Assembly (NCBI GenBank): GCA_937927675.1
Contig: CALBSG010000035.1
Location: 1-24,823, forward strand
From: an uncultured Paracoccaceae bacterium
GTDB lineage: Bacteria; Pseudomonadota; Alphaproteobacteria; Rhodobacterales; Rhodobacteraceae
Length of the DNA: 24,823 bases
Direction: 5' to 3'
Under the pieces are notes generated by a model. That model was not told the origin of the DNA. It saw only the letters and a program-made list of their open reading frames with translations, and made no database searches. This document shows positions 15,722 through 22,023 of this stretch, one piece after another. Both the position numbers and the translations under genes were made by a program. How positions within the stretch are numbered: position 1 is the stretch's first letter; each line of letters begins with the position of its first letter.

Positions 15722-15736
15722 ATTCATTAACTAAAT
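15722..15736. promoter_or_regulatory. LysR-box-like dyad (T-N11-A)
   Basis: ATTCATTAACTAAAT is an imperfect 15-base dyad with ATT...AAT ends and a T-N11-A core, the usual form of a LysR-type site. It lies 32 bases upstream of the lysR start and 18 bases before the TATAAT box of the DUF1127 gene, so it could serve autoregulation, control of the DUF1127 gene, or both. Confidence 0.4.
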
Positions 15737-15753
15737 GTCGACGATTCGGGTAG

Positions 15754-15759
15754 TATAAT
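15754..15759 (+). promoter_or_regulatory. Perfect -10 box (TATAAT) of the DUF1127 gene
   Basis: A consensus TATAAT lies 48 bases before the DUF1127 ATG. At 16-18 bases upstream there is no recognisable TTGACA (the sequence is AT-rich, CTAAAT-like). This fits either an activator-dependent promoter, given the LysR-like dyad there, or another sigma factor. Confidence 0.5.
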
Positions 15760-15807
15760 CACGTGTCCTGATGGATCACCGATGAAAATGTCCTGAAAGG
15801 AAAGATC

Positions 15808-16038
15808 ATGTTTGCCTCTGTTGCCACCTCCTCGCTGACCATCCGTCGCGTCGAGACGCAGAGCTTTGCCGACCGTCTGGTTGCAACTGTCCGCTTGGGC
15901 CTTGCCGCCCACCGCCAGCGCGCGGCGCTCGCGCAACTCGATGATGCCCATCTGGCCGATATCGGCCTGACCGCCCGCGCCGCCATGGCCGAGGCGAACC
16001 GCCCGTTCTGGGATGTTCCGGCGTCTTGGCGCCGCTGA
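15808..16038 (+). CDS. DUF1127 small protein
   Basis: This is a 76-residue basic protein. The C-terminal half carries the DUF1127 signature, with LAQLDDAHLADIGLTARAAMAEANRPFW (41-68) matching the L..L.D..L.DIGL.R pattern. The N-terminal half is an arginine-rich helix. DUF1127 proteins of alphaproteobacteria are small, stress-linked and often RNA-binding; the Rhodobacter sphaeroides relative CcaF1 is encoded just upstream of the CcsR small RNAs and takes part in their maturation. GAAAGGAAA lies a few bases before the ATG, a very strong site, so the product should be abundant. A structured 3' region follows. Whether this copy binds RNA is inference from the family. Confidence 0.9.
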   Translation: MFASVATSSLTIRRVETQSFADRLVATVRLGLAAHRQRAALAQLDDAHLADIGLTARAAMAEANRPFWDVPASWRR

Positions 16039-16050
16039 AATAAAACGACA

Positions 16051-16093
16051 GGCGCGATATCGGATTTCCGGTCGAAATCCTTGAAATCGCGCC
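16051..16093 (+). other. Nested hairpin in the DUF1127 3' UTR, C-rich linker after it
   Basis: Thirteen bases after the DUF1127 stop, GGCGCGAT (16051-16058) pairs perfectly with ATCGCGCC (16086-16093), and inside it GGATTTC (16062-16068) pairs perfectly with GAAATCC (16074-16080) around a five-base loop. A C-rich stretch, GCCCCGCCCCCCCG (16091-16104), follows, and then a terminator-like hairpin. Hairpin, C-rich unpaired segment and terminator is the outline of a 3'-UTR-derived small RNA able to pair with G-rich ribosome binding sites. The RNA itself is not proven. Confidence 0.5.
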
Positions 16094-16108
16094 CCGCCCC
16101 CCCGATAT
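16080..16108 (+). promoter_or_regulatory. Sigma-32 (RpoH)-like promoter before the BI-1 gene
   Basis: CTTGAA (16080-16085) is followed after 15 bases by CCCGATAT (16101-16108). E. coli sigma-32 promoters read CTTGAA and CCCCATNT at 13-17 bases, and the alphaproteobacterial form is CTTG then CYTATNT at about 17-18 bases; one base differs from each. Transcription would start near 16115 and run through the hairpin at 16122-16146 before the BI-1 start codon at 16172. The -35 box overlaps the 3' arm of the DUF1127 UTR hairpin. Confidence 0.45.
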
Positions 16109-16121
16109 TCAACGCATAAGG

Positions 16122-16149
16122 CGACGCGCCGAACCCCGGCGCGTCGTTT
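16122..16149 (+). terminator. Terminator-like or leader hairpin between DUF1127 and BI-1
   Basis: CGACGCGCCG (16122-16131) pairs perfectly with CGGCGCGTCG (16137-16146) around AACCC, followed by TTTG. The stem is very stable, but the U-tract is only three bases. It may end the DUF1127 transcript, form a 5' leader structure on transcripts started at the sigma-32-like promoter, or both. Confidence 0.5.
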
Positions 16150-16171
16150 GCCAGAAACATCGGAGGCTTAC

Positions 16172-16894
16172 ATGGCACAGTTTGACACGATCAGGACCGG
16201 CGCGGGCACCGCCCGGGCGGCCCAGATCGACGAGGGCCTGCGCGCCCACATGAACAAGGTTTACGGGCTGATGTCCGTCGCCATGCTGCTGACCGCAGCC
16301 GTGGCTTGGGCCGTCGGCACCAACGAGGCGATGGTCGCCACCATCTTCGGCTCGCCGCTGAAATGGGTCGTTATGTTCGCGCCGCTCGTCATGGTCTTTG
16401 CCTTTGGTGCGCTTATCAACCGCCTGTCGGTCGCTGCCGCGCAACTGTTCTTCTACGCCTATGCCGCAGCCGTTGGCCTGTCGCTGTCGTTCATCTTCGC
16501 TGTCTATACCGACACCTCGATCGCGCAGACCTTCCTTGTGACGGCCATCGCCTTCGCGGGGCTGTCGCTGTACGGCTACACCACCAAGAAAGACTTGTCG
16601 GGGATGGGCACCTTCCTGATGATGGGGCTCATTGGCCTGATCGTCGCGTCGATCGTGAACATCTTCCTGGCCTCGTCTGCGCTGGCTTTCGCAATCTCGG
16701 TGATCGGCGTGCTGATCTTCGCGGGCCTTACCGCCTATGACACGCAGTCGATCAAGAACACCTATGTCGCCCATGCCATGCATGGCGATCAGGAATGGTT
16801 GGGCAAGGCCGCGATCATGGGCGCGCTGAACCTTTACCTCGACTTCATCAACATGTTCATGTTCCTGCTGCAATTCCTGGGCAACCGCGAATAA
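16172..16894 (+). CDS. Bax inhibitor-1/YccA family membrane protein
   Basis: This is a 240-residue integral inner-membrane protein with about seven hydrophobic segments from residue 30 onward. The C-terminal signature is typical of the TMBIM/YccA family: AYDTQSIKNTY (189-199) with its conserved aspartate, then NLYLDFINMFMFLLQFLG (220-237). E. coli YccA is a substrate and inhibitor of the FtsH protease; other bacterial members (BsYetJ) act as pH-gated calcium leaks. Which role applies here is unknown. The ATG at 16172 has GGAGG five bases upstream; an in-frame ATG eight codons earlier lacks one. It follows the DUF1127 gene but with a hairpin and its own sigma-32-like promoter between, and a strong terminator ends it, so it is probably a single-gene unit. 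Confidence 0.95.
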   Translation: MAQFDTIRTGAGTARAAQIDEGLRAHMNKVYGLMSVAMLLTAAVAWAVGTNEAMVATIFGSPLKWVVMFAPLVMVFAFGALINRLSVAAAQLFFYAYAAAVGLSLSFIFAVYTDTSIAQTFLVTAIAFAGLSLYGYTTKKDLSGMGTFLMMGLIGLIVASIVNIFLASSALAFAISVIGVLIFAGLTAYDTQSIKNTYVAHAMHGDQEWLGKAAIMGALNLYLDFINMFMFLLQFLGNRE

Positions 16895-16913
16895 CGCAAG
16901 GTTCAGAGGCAAC

Positions 16914-16943
16914 AAAAAGGCCGGGCATTTGCCCGGCCTTTTT
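16914..16943. terminator. Strong bidirectional intrinsic terminator
   Basis: AAAAAGGCCGGGC (16914-16926) and GCCCGGCCTTTTT (16931-16943) are perfect inverted repeats around ATTT. The GC stem with A-tract and U-tract on either side terminates the BI-1 gene on the plus strand (20 bases after its stop) and could also stop transcripts on the minus strand. Confidence 0.92.
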
Positions 16944-17001
16944 CATGGCGCACACTGCAGAGCAAGGACAGGCACCCGCGCCGATGCGCTGGGCACAAAG
17001 C

Positions 17002-17026
17002 AAAACCGCGCCCAAAGGGGCGCGGT
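17002..17026 (-). terminator. Intrinsic terminator of rpmG
   Basis: ACCGCGCCC (17005-17013) pairs perfectly with GGGCGCGGT (17018-17026) around a four-base loop. On the minus strand the stem is followed by TTTT (AAAA at 17002-17005 on plus). It lies 27 bases after the rpmG stop. Confidence 0.85.
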
Positions 17027-17052
17027 GTGCTATAGTCCAAAGCTGGAAGATC

Positions 17053-17220
17053 TTACTTGATCTTGCCTTCTTTGTATTCGACGTGCTCGCGCTTGACGGG
17101 GTCGTACTTTTTCACGACCATCTTTTCGGTCATGGTACGCGCGTTCTTTTTGGTCACATAAAAGTGCCCGGTGCCAGCCGTCGAGTTCAGACGGATCTTG
17201 ATCGTCGCCGGTTTGGCCAT
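17053..17220 (-). CDS. rpmG: Large-subunit ribosomal protein L33
   Basis: This is a 55-residue basic ribosomal protein, MAKPATIKIRLNSTAGTGHF then YVTKKNARTMTEKMVVKKYDP and KREHVEYKEGKIK at the end. It has the complete L33 pattern and the alphaproteobacterial length. It has no CXXC pairs, so it is the zinc-independent (C-minus) form. AGGAG lies nine bases before the ATG (AGGAGAA then GCGACT). It has its own terminator and a clear promoter with an overlapping dyad. This short gene sits inside a gap that would otherwise look empty, between the BI-1 gene and the glycosyltransferase. Confidence 0.97.
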   Translation of the reverse strand: MAKPATIKIRLNSTAGTGHFYVTKKNARTMTEKMVVKKYDPVKREHVEYKEGKIK

Positions 17221-17257
17221 AGTCGCTTCTCCTGCATCGGGAAAACCACTGCTTCCC

Positions 17258-17287
17258 CGGTAAAACCTTGAAGCCCGCCTTTTACCG
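17258..17287 (-). promoter_or_regulatory. Operator-like dyad overlapping the rpmG promoter
   Basis: CGGTAAAA (17258-17265) and TTTTACCG (17280-17287) are a perfect eight-base inverted repeat with a 14-base spacer. On the minus strand the upstream half covers the -10 box (TAAAAG) and the downstream half falls just after the expected transcript start. That is the layout of a repressor site or of a regulatory hairpin at the 5' end of the rpmG mRNA. It is not followed by a U-tract and so is not a standard terminator. Confidence 0.5.
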
Positions 17288-17306
17288 AGGGATGGGGCAG
17301 AGTCAA
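17279..17306 (-). promoter_or_regulatory. rpmG promoter
   Basis: On the minus strand TTGACT (17306-17301) is followed after 16 bases by TAAAAG (17284-17279). The -35 matches five of six and the -10 four of six consensus positions. It lies about 60 bases before the rpmG ATG and 28 bases from the end of the glycosyltransferase gene. Confidence 0.55.
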
Positions 17307-17334
17307 CAGCAAAAGCGCGGCGAAGGTGGTGGTC

Positions 17335-18516
17335 TTATTCTGACGCCGCTGCGCGGCTCTCCATATCATCGCGCAGGACCTCGTCGGCGGTGTCATCCAC
17401 CTCGTCCAAGCGCACCAAAAGACGGCGAAACCACAGCGCTGCGGCCTGTTCGAACCCGGCGGCCCCCGCAGAGTGCCGCAACGCATCCATACGCTCGCGC
17501 AGCCAGTCCAAGGCGGCCTCCTCGGCGGCTATGGCGGCGGCACCTTGTTCCATGTCCTGAAACCGCGTGCGGAACCACGCCAGCGCCGTGGCCTCCAACT
17601 GCGCCATCTGCGGCAGGGCGCGAATCTGCACCTCGATCGGCTCCACGGCGGGCCGCAACCCGACCAGCGAGGCGTTTTCCACCTCGTTGCGGTTCACAAG
17701 CTGATAGAAGCTTGATCCGATCACACGCTTTTTGTTCTTGCGGCCATTGGCATCGCCGCGGGCATGTTTCAGCAAATGCAGGTCGTCGGATTTGACATGA
17801 TGGTGATGCAGGCAGGCGTTGGCCCAAGTGCAATGCGCCGCCTCGACCTTATACCCCGATTTACGCCGTGACATCAGCGCCTCGATGGGCATCGGCGTGC
17901 CTGCGGTGTTGACCACCACCGGAACCCGTTTGCGCCACGGCAGCTTGGGCGTATGCACCCCCATCATCTTGAACTTTTGCGGCCGAAACAGCGTTTTGAA
18001 CCCGATCTCGGCGTTTGCCCCCGGCACAGGCACCTCCGCCTCGCAGCGGGTGAAGGTTTCGACGACGGATCCGGGCTGCCATTGGGCCACACCAGCACTG
18101 CCAAAGTGGCGCCACTGTATGGCGATGGCATCCACATCGGGAAACAGGGCGATCAGGTCGTCAATCCGGCGGTTGCCGACGGTGACGTTCAAATATTCAT
18201 CGGCATCAATGTGCAGCACCCATTCGGCCTGCCGCACCTGAGGCAGATCAAAGGCCATCTCCAGCGCCTGTTTCTGGATGGTGCCCGCGGTATAGGGGCC
18301 GGGGTTGTCGTAATGCTCCACGGGCAGGGCGGCGGCCATCGCCTTTAGCAGCGCGTCGGTGCCGTCCGAGCAATCATTGGTGAAAACAATGATGCGATCA
18401 AAGCCAAGGGCCAGATGATGCGCCACCCATTCCACCACAAACAGCGCCTCGTCGCGCATGCAAGCGACGATCACCTTTCCGGTGGGGGCCGCGCGTTTCT
18501 TGTGCAATTTTGGCAT
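17335..18516 (-). CDS. Glycosyltransferase family 2-like protein
   Basis: This is a 393-residue GT-A-fold glycosyltransferase of the Glyco_tranf_2_4/GT92-like type. The N-terminal part has VIVACMRDEALFVVEWVAHH (15-34) and GFDRIIVFTNDCSDGTDALL (38-57), and the metal/nucleotide-sugar motif LHIDADEYLN (101-110). The middle holds histidine-rich ACLHHHHVKS, common in this group. The C-terminal ~120 residues are helical and acidic without a known domain. No membrane segment is visible, so it is cytoplasmic and would act on a surface polysaccharide or lipid; the sugar is unknown. ATG 18516 was chosen; a TTG two codons upstream is possible, and no good ribosome binding site is seen for either. No polysaccharide cluster is nearby. 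Confidence 0.9.
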   Translation of the reverse strand: MPKLHKKRAAPTGKVIVACMRDEALFVVEWVAHHLALGFDRIIVFTNDCSDGTDALLKAMAAALPVEHYDNPGPYTAGTIQKQALEMAFDLPQVRQAEWVLHIDADEYLNVTVGNRRIDDLIALFPDVDAIAIQWRHFGSAGVAQWQPGSVVETFTRCEAEVPVPGANAEIGFKTLFRPQKFKMMGVHTPKLPWRKRVPVVVNTAGTPMPIEALMSRRKSGYKVEAAHCTWANACLHHHHVKSDDLHLLKHARGDANGRKNKKRVIGSSFYQLVNRNEVENASLVGLRPAVEPIEVQIRALPQMAQLEATALAWFRTRFQDMEQGAAAIAAEEAALDWLRERMDALRHSAGAAGFEQAAALWFRRLLVRLDEVDDTADEVLRDDMESRAAASE

Positions 18517-18535
18517 GGGCAATCACGGCGACCGT

Positions 18536-18559
18536 TTGAATATGCGGCAAACTATTCAA
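18536..18559. repeat. Inverted repeat upstream of the glycosyltransferase
   Basis: TTGAATA (18536-18542) and TATTCAA (18553-18559) are a perfect seven-base inverted repeat with a 10-base spacer, in the 87-base gap between the 3' end of rnpB and the glycosyltransferase start. It has the size of a dimer-bound operator. It is not a good terminator stem because it is AT-rich and has no U-tract. Confidence 0.4.
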
Positions 18560-18603
18560 CATTTCAGTGCCGTTCGCCATGGCTTTCATTTGAAGGGGTA
18601 TTT

Positions 18604-19007
18604 GCGCGGAGGGCCTGTAAGCCGGATTCTGTCCAAGAGGTTGCCCTCTCTGGATGACCATTCCTCTGCCGCACCCGTTACCGGGGCGGTCAAGCTGCCA
18701 ACCCGGACCCCTGGGCTGAAGTGTCCCTGTGGAGGTCTCCGCCATCGCCTTGCGGCAGTCGCGGACCTTTCCACGCGGGGTCCCTATTCGGCATTGCTCC
18801 GGGTGGGGCTTGCCGTGCCGTCCTTGTTGCCAAAGCCGCGGTGGGCTCTTACCCCACCGTTTCACCCTTACCCCGCAAGCGGGGCGGTCTCTTCTCTGTG
18901 GCGCTTTCCCTGGGGTTACCCCCGCCGGGCGTTACCCGGCACCCTTCCTTCATGGAGTCCGGACTTTCCTCGAGACCAAGGTCCCGCGGTCATCCAGCCC
19001 TCCGCGC
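18604..19007 (-). ncRNA. rnpB: RNase P RNA, type A
   Basis: This is the catalytic RNA of RNase P, which removes the 5' leader of pre-tRNAs. The conserved core is plain on the minus strand: GAGGAAAGTCCGGACTCC near the 5' end (18972-18955), AGGGTGAAACGGTG (18868-18855), AGAGGAATGGTCATC (18667-18653) and ACAGAATCCGGCTTACAG near the 3' end (18632-18615). The ends are set by the P1 helix, where GCGCGGAGGGC at the 5' end (19007-18997) pairs perfectly with GCCCTCCGCGC at the 3' end (18614-18604). The length of about 404 bases and the lack of type B features fit alphaproteobacteria. The ends may be off by a few bases. The long open frames on the plus strand here are not genes. An AAATACCCC motif follows the 3' end at once. 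Confidence 0.97.
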
Positions 19008-19015
19008 GAGGTGGG

Positions 19016-19043
19016 CAATAAGGCCAAAGCAGTCAGGCATCAA
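19016..19043 (-). promoter_or_regulatory. rnpB promoter
   Basis: On the minus strand TTGATG (19043-19038) is followed after 16 bases by TTATTG (19021-19016), and eight bases later comes the GCGCGG that begins helix P1. The spacing to the RNA 5' end fits direct initiation of a stable RNA, and all of it lies in the 50-base gap after the amidase stop. Confidence 0.6.
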
Positions 19044-19057
19044 GTGCTTGCGGAAAA

Positions 19058-19717
19058 TCAGGCTGTGGCCGCGCGGTTTGCGAGATCCGCCGCCAGCCGG
19101 CGGTCGGTCGCGTCCTCTGGTCCCGCAGCCCATGGCCGGACGCGCAACCGAAAGGCCGCCAGCCGGGCCGTGTCCGGTGCGTCAGGATAGCCGATGGCAG
19201 TCAGGCTGTTGGCCAGTGGGGCCTCAGAGCGGCCCGTCGCAGATGTATTGGGCTCGGGCCAGACTGCCAGCCCCTGCAGCGCAAGCCGCCGCCAATCGAA
19301 ATGTGGACCCGGATCGGATTTGCGGGTGGGGGCCATGTCGGAATGGCCGATCACCCGATGCGGCGCGATAGACCAGCGCGCCAGAATGGCGGCCAACAGC
19401 CGTTCCAGCGCGGCCATCTGCGGTTCCGAAAAGGGCTGCTGCCCATCATTGGCCAATTCGATCCCGATCGAATGGCTGTTGATGTCCTCAAGCCCAGCCC
19501 AGCCGCCCGCACCGGCATGCCAAGCGCGGTGGCGTTCGTCCACCAGCGCCTCGGTGGTGCCGGTTTCCGAGATCAGCCAATGCGCTGATACCTCTGCCGC
19601 AGGGTCGCAAAGCCGCGCCCTCGCTTCGTCGCAGGAGATGGCAGTGTAGTGGATCACCACCAGCGAGGGGGCAACACCCCCCCGCCGGTCACCGAAATTC
19701 GGCGAAGGCAGGATCAC
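19058..19717 (-). CDS. N-acetylmuramoyl-L-alanine amidase, AmpD-like
   Basis: This is a 219-residue Amidase_2-domain zinc enzyme that cuts the bond between N-acetylmuramic acid and L-alanine. Zinc ligands are H23 in VVIHYTA, H125 in VIGHSDMAP and D135 in KSDPGPHFDW; the catalytic-site glutamate is E87 in SIGIELAN. There is no signal peptide, which fits the cytoplasmic AmpD role of recycling 1,6-anhydro-muropeptides. AmpD also controls beta-lactamase induction in some species, but no ampC/ampR is here. The start is a GTG overlapping the stop of the excalibur lipoprotein by four bases (GTGA). A TTG 13 codons upstream is the alternative, but the GTG directly precedes the conserved LPSPNFGDRRGG. 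Confidence 0.93.
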   Translation of the reverse strand: MILPSPNFGDRRGGVAPSLVVIHYTAISCDEARARLCDPAAEVSAHWLISETGTTEALVDERHRAWHAGAGGWAGLEDINSHSIGIELANDGQQPFSEPQMAALERLLAAILARWSIAPHRVIGHSDMAPTRKSDPGPHFDWRRLALQGLAVWPEPNTSATGRSEAPLANSLTAIGYPDAPDTARLAAFRLRVRPWAAGPEDATDRRLAADLANRAATA

Positions 19718-20499
19718 TGCTTGGCAGCGCGGAACGGTGCGGGGTTGAAGCCGCAAGCAAAACCATCGCCATCCGGGTCGATGCCCTTGCGGTCACGTTC
19801 CGGCCCACCGGCAGCAAGGAACTGCTCCTGTGCCTCCATGTCAGAGCCGTAGCGTTGGCAGGCGGCATCCGGGCTGTTGAACTTCAGGCCCGAACGTTTG
19901 TACATCTGCGAACCGACCGGATGGGTGGTCGACAGCGCAAACTGGATTGCCGCCGAAACATCCGTGCCGCCGCTGCGGGTCGGCAGCGCGCCGGGTTGGT
20001 CCACGGTGTACAGCGCCTTGTTGCGCTCGATCCGGGCCTTGTCGCTTTGGATGGTTTCCCGCGACTTGACCGCCTCGAAATCGTTCTCGTCCGAAATGCT
20101 GGCGTGAACCGCGGTCATCTCACCCGATTCTTCCTGAATACCCGCCGGGGCATTGCCACGCGGCCGCTGGCCGTTGGCATCCAGCGCCACGGTTTGCATC
20201 GGGGCGGGGGCAAGTGTGCTGGCCATGGGGGCTGGTGCGGCACTGGCCATCAGATCGCCGGTCGGCACAACGCCCGTGGCGCGGTCAATTGCGGCGGCGG
20301 CATTGGCCGGGGAAAAGCCCGTTACCGGTGCCGCCGCGGTTTGGCCCGCCATCGGGTTCAGCGGGGCATCCGGCACTGGCTGGGCGCTGCGGACGTAAGA
20401 ATTGTAATCGCCAAACCCGACGCCCGAGCCGGACTCCGGCACATTGGGCGCACAGGCGGTCAGCCCGAGGGCAGCAGCGACGATAGGAAGAAGGCGCAT
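19714..20499 (-). CDS. Excalibur-domain lipoprotein
   Basis: This is a 261-residue protein with lipoprotein signal MRLLPIVAAALGLTACAP (lipobox LTAC, C16), so it is envelope-anchored. Residues about 25-150 are low-complexity Ala/Pro/Thr-rich and probably disordered. The C-terminus is an excalibur-type calcium-binding domain (about 205-250): KFNSPDAACQRYG then DPDGDGFACGFNP, with the DxDxDG loop at 241-246 and the two conserved cysteines. Such domains are found in extracellular proteins; the function is not established. AAAGGT precedes the ATG by seven bases. The gene is 38 bases after gatA and overlaps the amidase by four bases, so gatC-gatA-lipoprotein-amidase likely form one operon. The amidase partner hints at a cell-wall role, which is inference. 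Confidence 0.9.
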   Translation of the reverse strand: MRLLPIVAAALGLTACAPNVPESGSGVGFGDYNSYVRSAQPVPDAPLNPMAGQTAAAPVTGFSPANAAAAIDRATGVVPTGDLMASAAPAPMASTLAPAPMQTVALDANGQRPRGNAPAGIQEESGEMTAVHASISDENDFEAVKSRETIQSDKARIERNKALYTVDQPGALPTRSGGTDVSAAIQFALSTTHPVGSQMYKRSGLKFNSPDAACQRYGSDMEAQEQFLAAGGPERDRKGIDPDGDGFACGFNPAPFRAAKQ

Positions 20500-20537
20500 C
20501 AGATCGACCTTTGAAGGGGGGACGAATTTTCCGCCCC

Positions 20538-22019
20538 TTACCACCATTTCTGCGGCTTGCAAACAAAGCCTGCGGCGCGTTCCAGCACATAGGCGTGATT
20601 GAGAAGATCGCCTTCCTCCCACGGACGCCCGATCAGCTGCAGGCCAAGTGGCAGGCCCTTTTGATCCAGCCCCACCGGAACCGACACGCCGGGCAGGCCC
20701 GCAAGGTTCACCGTGATGGTGAAGACGTCGTTCAGATACATCTCCACCGGGTCTGCGCTGCCCATTTCCCCGATGCCAAAGGCCGAAGACGGGGTGGCAG
20801 GGGTCAGGATGGCGTCGATACCGGCCGCAAAGGCCAGTTCAAAATCGCGCTTGATAAGGGCGCGAACTTTGCGGGCGCGGTTGTAGTAGGCGTCATAGAA
20901 GCCCGCCGACAGCACATAGGTGCCAACCATGATCCGGCGCTGCACCTCGGGGCCAAAGCCTTCGGCGCGGGTCTTTTCATACATTTCGGTGATGCCATCA
21001 CCTGCGGCCAGTTTGGCGCGGTGGCCATAGCGCACCCCGTCATAGCGGGCGAGGTTCGACGACGCCTCGGCGGGCGCGATGACATAATAGGCGGGCAGGG
21101 CGTATTTCGTATGCGGCAAGGAAATGTCGACGATCTCGGCCCCGGCATCGCGCATCATCTCGATGCCCTTTTGCCAAAGCGCGTCAATTTCGGCCGGAAT
21201 GCCATCCAGACGGTATTCGCGCGGAATACCGATCTTCTTGCCCCGGATATCCCCGGTCAGCGCGGCCTCAAAATCCGGCACCGCAATATCGGCGCTGGTC
21301 GAATCTTTCGCATCATGGCCCGACATGGCGCCAAGGAAGATCGCCGCATCGCGTACCGATTTGGTCATCGGCCCCGCTTGGTCAAGAGACGAGGCATAGG
21401 CGACGATCCCCCAGCGCGACACCCGGCCATAGGTCGGCTTGATGCCGGTGATGCCGGTAAAGGCGGCAGGCTGACGGATGGAGCCGCCGGTGTCGGTGCC
21501 GGTGGCGGCAAGGCAGAGGTCGGCGGCCACAGCCGCGGCCGATCCGCCCGAAGATCCGCCCGGCGTCAGCTGACGGCTGTCCACTTTCCACGGGCTGACC
21601 GTGGGGCCATAGCAAGCGGTCTCATTGGATGAGCCCATGGCGAATTCGTCCATGCTGAGCTTGCCCAGCATCACCGCGCCGGCATCAAACAGCTTTGCCG
21701 TGACCGTCGATTCATATTCGGGCTTGAAGCCCTTCAGGATGTTCGACCCGGCCTGCGACGGCACGCCTTTGGTGCAGAACAAATCCTTGATGCCCAAGGG
21801 AATGCCACACATGTCGGGGGCATTGCCCGCCTTCAGACGCGCATCGGCGGCGCGGGCCTGTTCCAGCGCAATCTCGGGCGTCTTGTGGACAAAGGCATTC
21901 AGCGCATCCCCGGCGTCCATTGCCGTCAGGCAGGACATGGTCAGATCAACGGCAGAAATCTCGCCCTTGCGCAGCGCCTCGCGGGCGGCGGTGATGGTCC
22001 AGCTGTTCGGGGTGGTCAT
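20538..22019 (-). CDS. gatA: Asp-tRNA(Asn)/Glu-tRNA(Gln) amidotransferase subunit A
   Basis: This is the 493-residue amidase subunit of GatCAB. It releases ammonia from glutamine, which is channelled to GatB to amidate Glu-tRNA(Gln) or Asp-tRNA(Asn) in the cytoplasm. The Ser-cis-Ser-Lys triad is K78 in PLGIKDLF, S156 in TPGGSSGGSAAAV and S180 in GTDTGGSIRQPA; the 24-residue spacing of the two serines equals that in known GatA. GGAG lies nine bases before ATG 22019, and gatC ends four bases upstream, so translation is coupled. The gatB gene is not in this window, as is common in alphaproteobacteria where gatB is separate. The size and motifs leave little doubt. Confidence 0.97.
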   Translation of the reverse strand: MTTPNSWTITAAREALRKGEISAVDLTMSCLTAMDAGDALNAFVHKTPEIALEQARAADARLKAGNAPDMCGIPLGIKDLFCTKGVPSQAGSNILKGFKPEYESTVTAKLFDAGAVMLGKLSMDEFAMGSSNETACYGPTVSPWKVDSRQLTPGGSSGGSAAAVAADLCLAATGTDTGGSIRQPAAFTGITGIKPTYGRVSRWGIVAYASSLDQAGPMTKSVRDAAIFLGAMSGHDAKDSTSADIAVPDFEAALTGDIRGKKIGIPREYRLDGIPAEIDALWQKGIEMMRDAGAEIVDISLPHTKYALPAYYVIAPAEASSNLARYDGVRYGHRAKLAAGDGITEMYEKTRAEGFGPEVQRRIMVGTYVLSAGFYDAYYNRARKVRALIKRDFELAFAAGIDAILTPATPSSAFGIGEMGSADPVEMYLNDVFTITVNLAGLPGVSVPVGLDQKGLPLGLQLIGRPWEEGDLLNHAYVLERAAGFVCKPQKWW

Positions 22020-22023
22020 CGGC

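Noticed and set aside
18721..19371. Open frames on the plus strand across the RNase P RNA
   Set aside because: They cross a conserved structural RNA and the amidase gene; no ribosome binding site or domain supports them.
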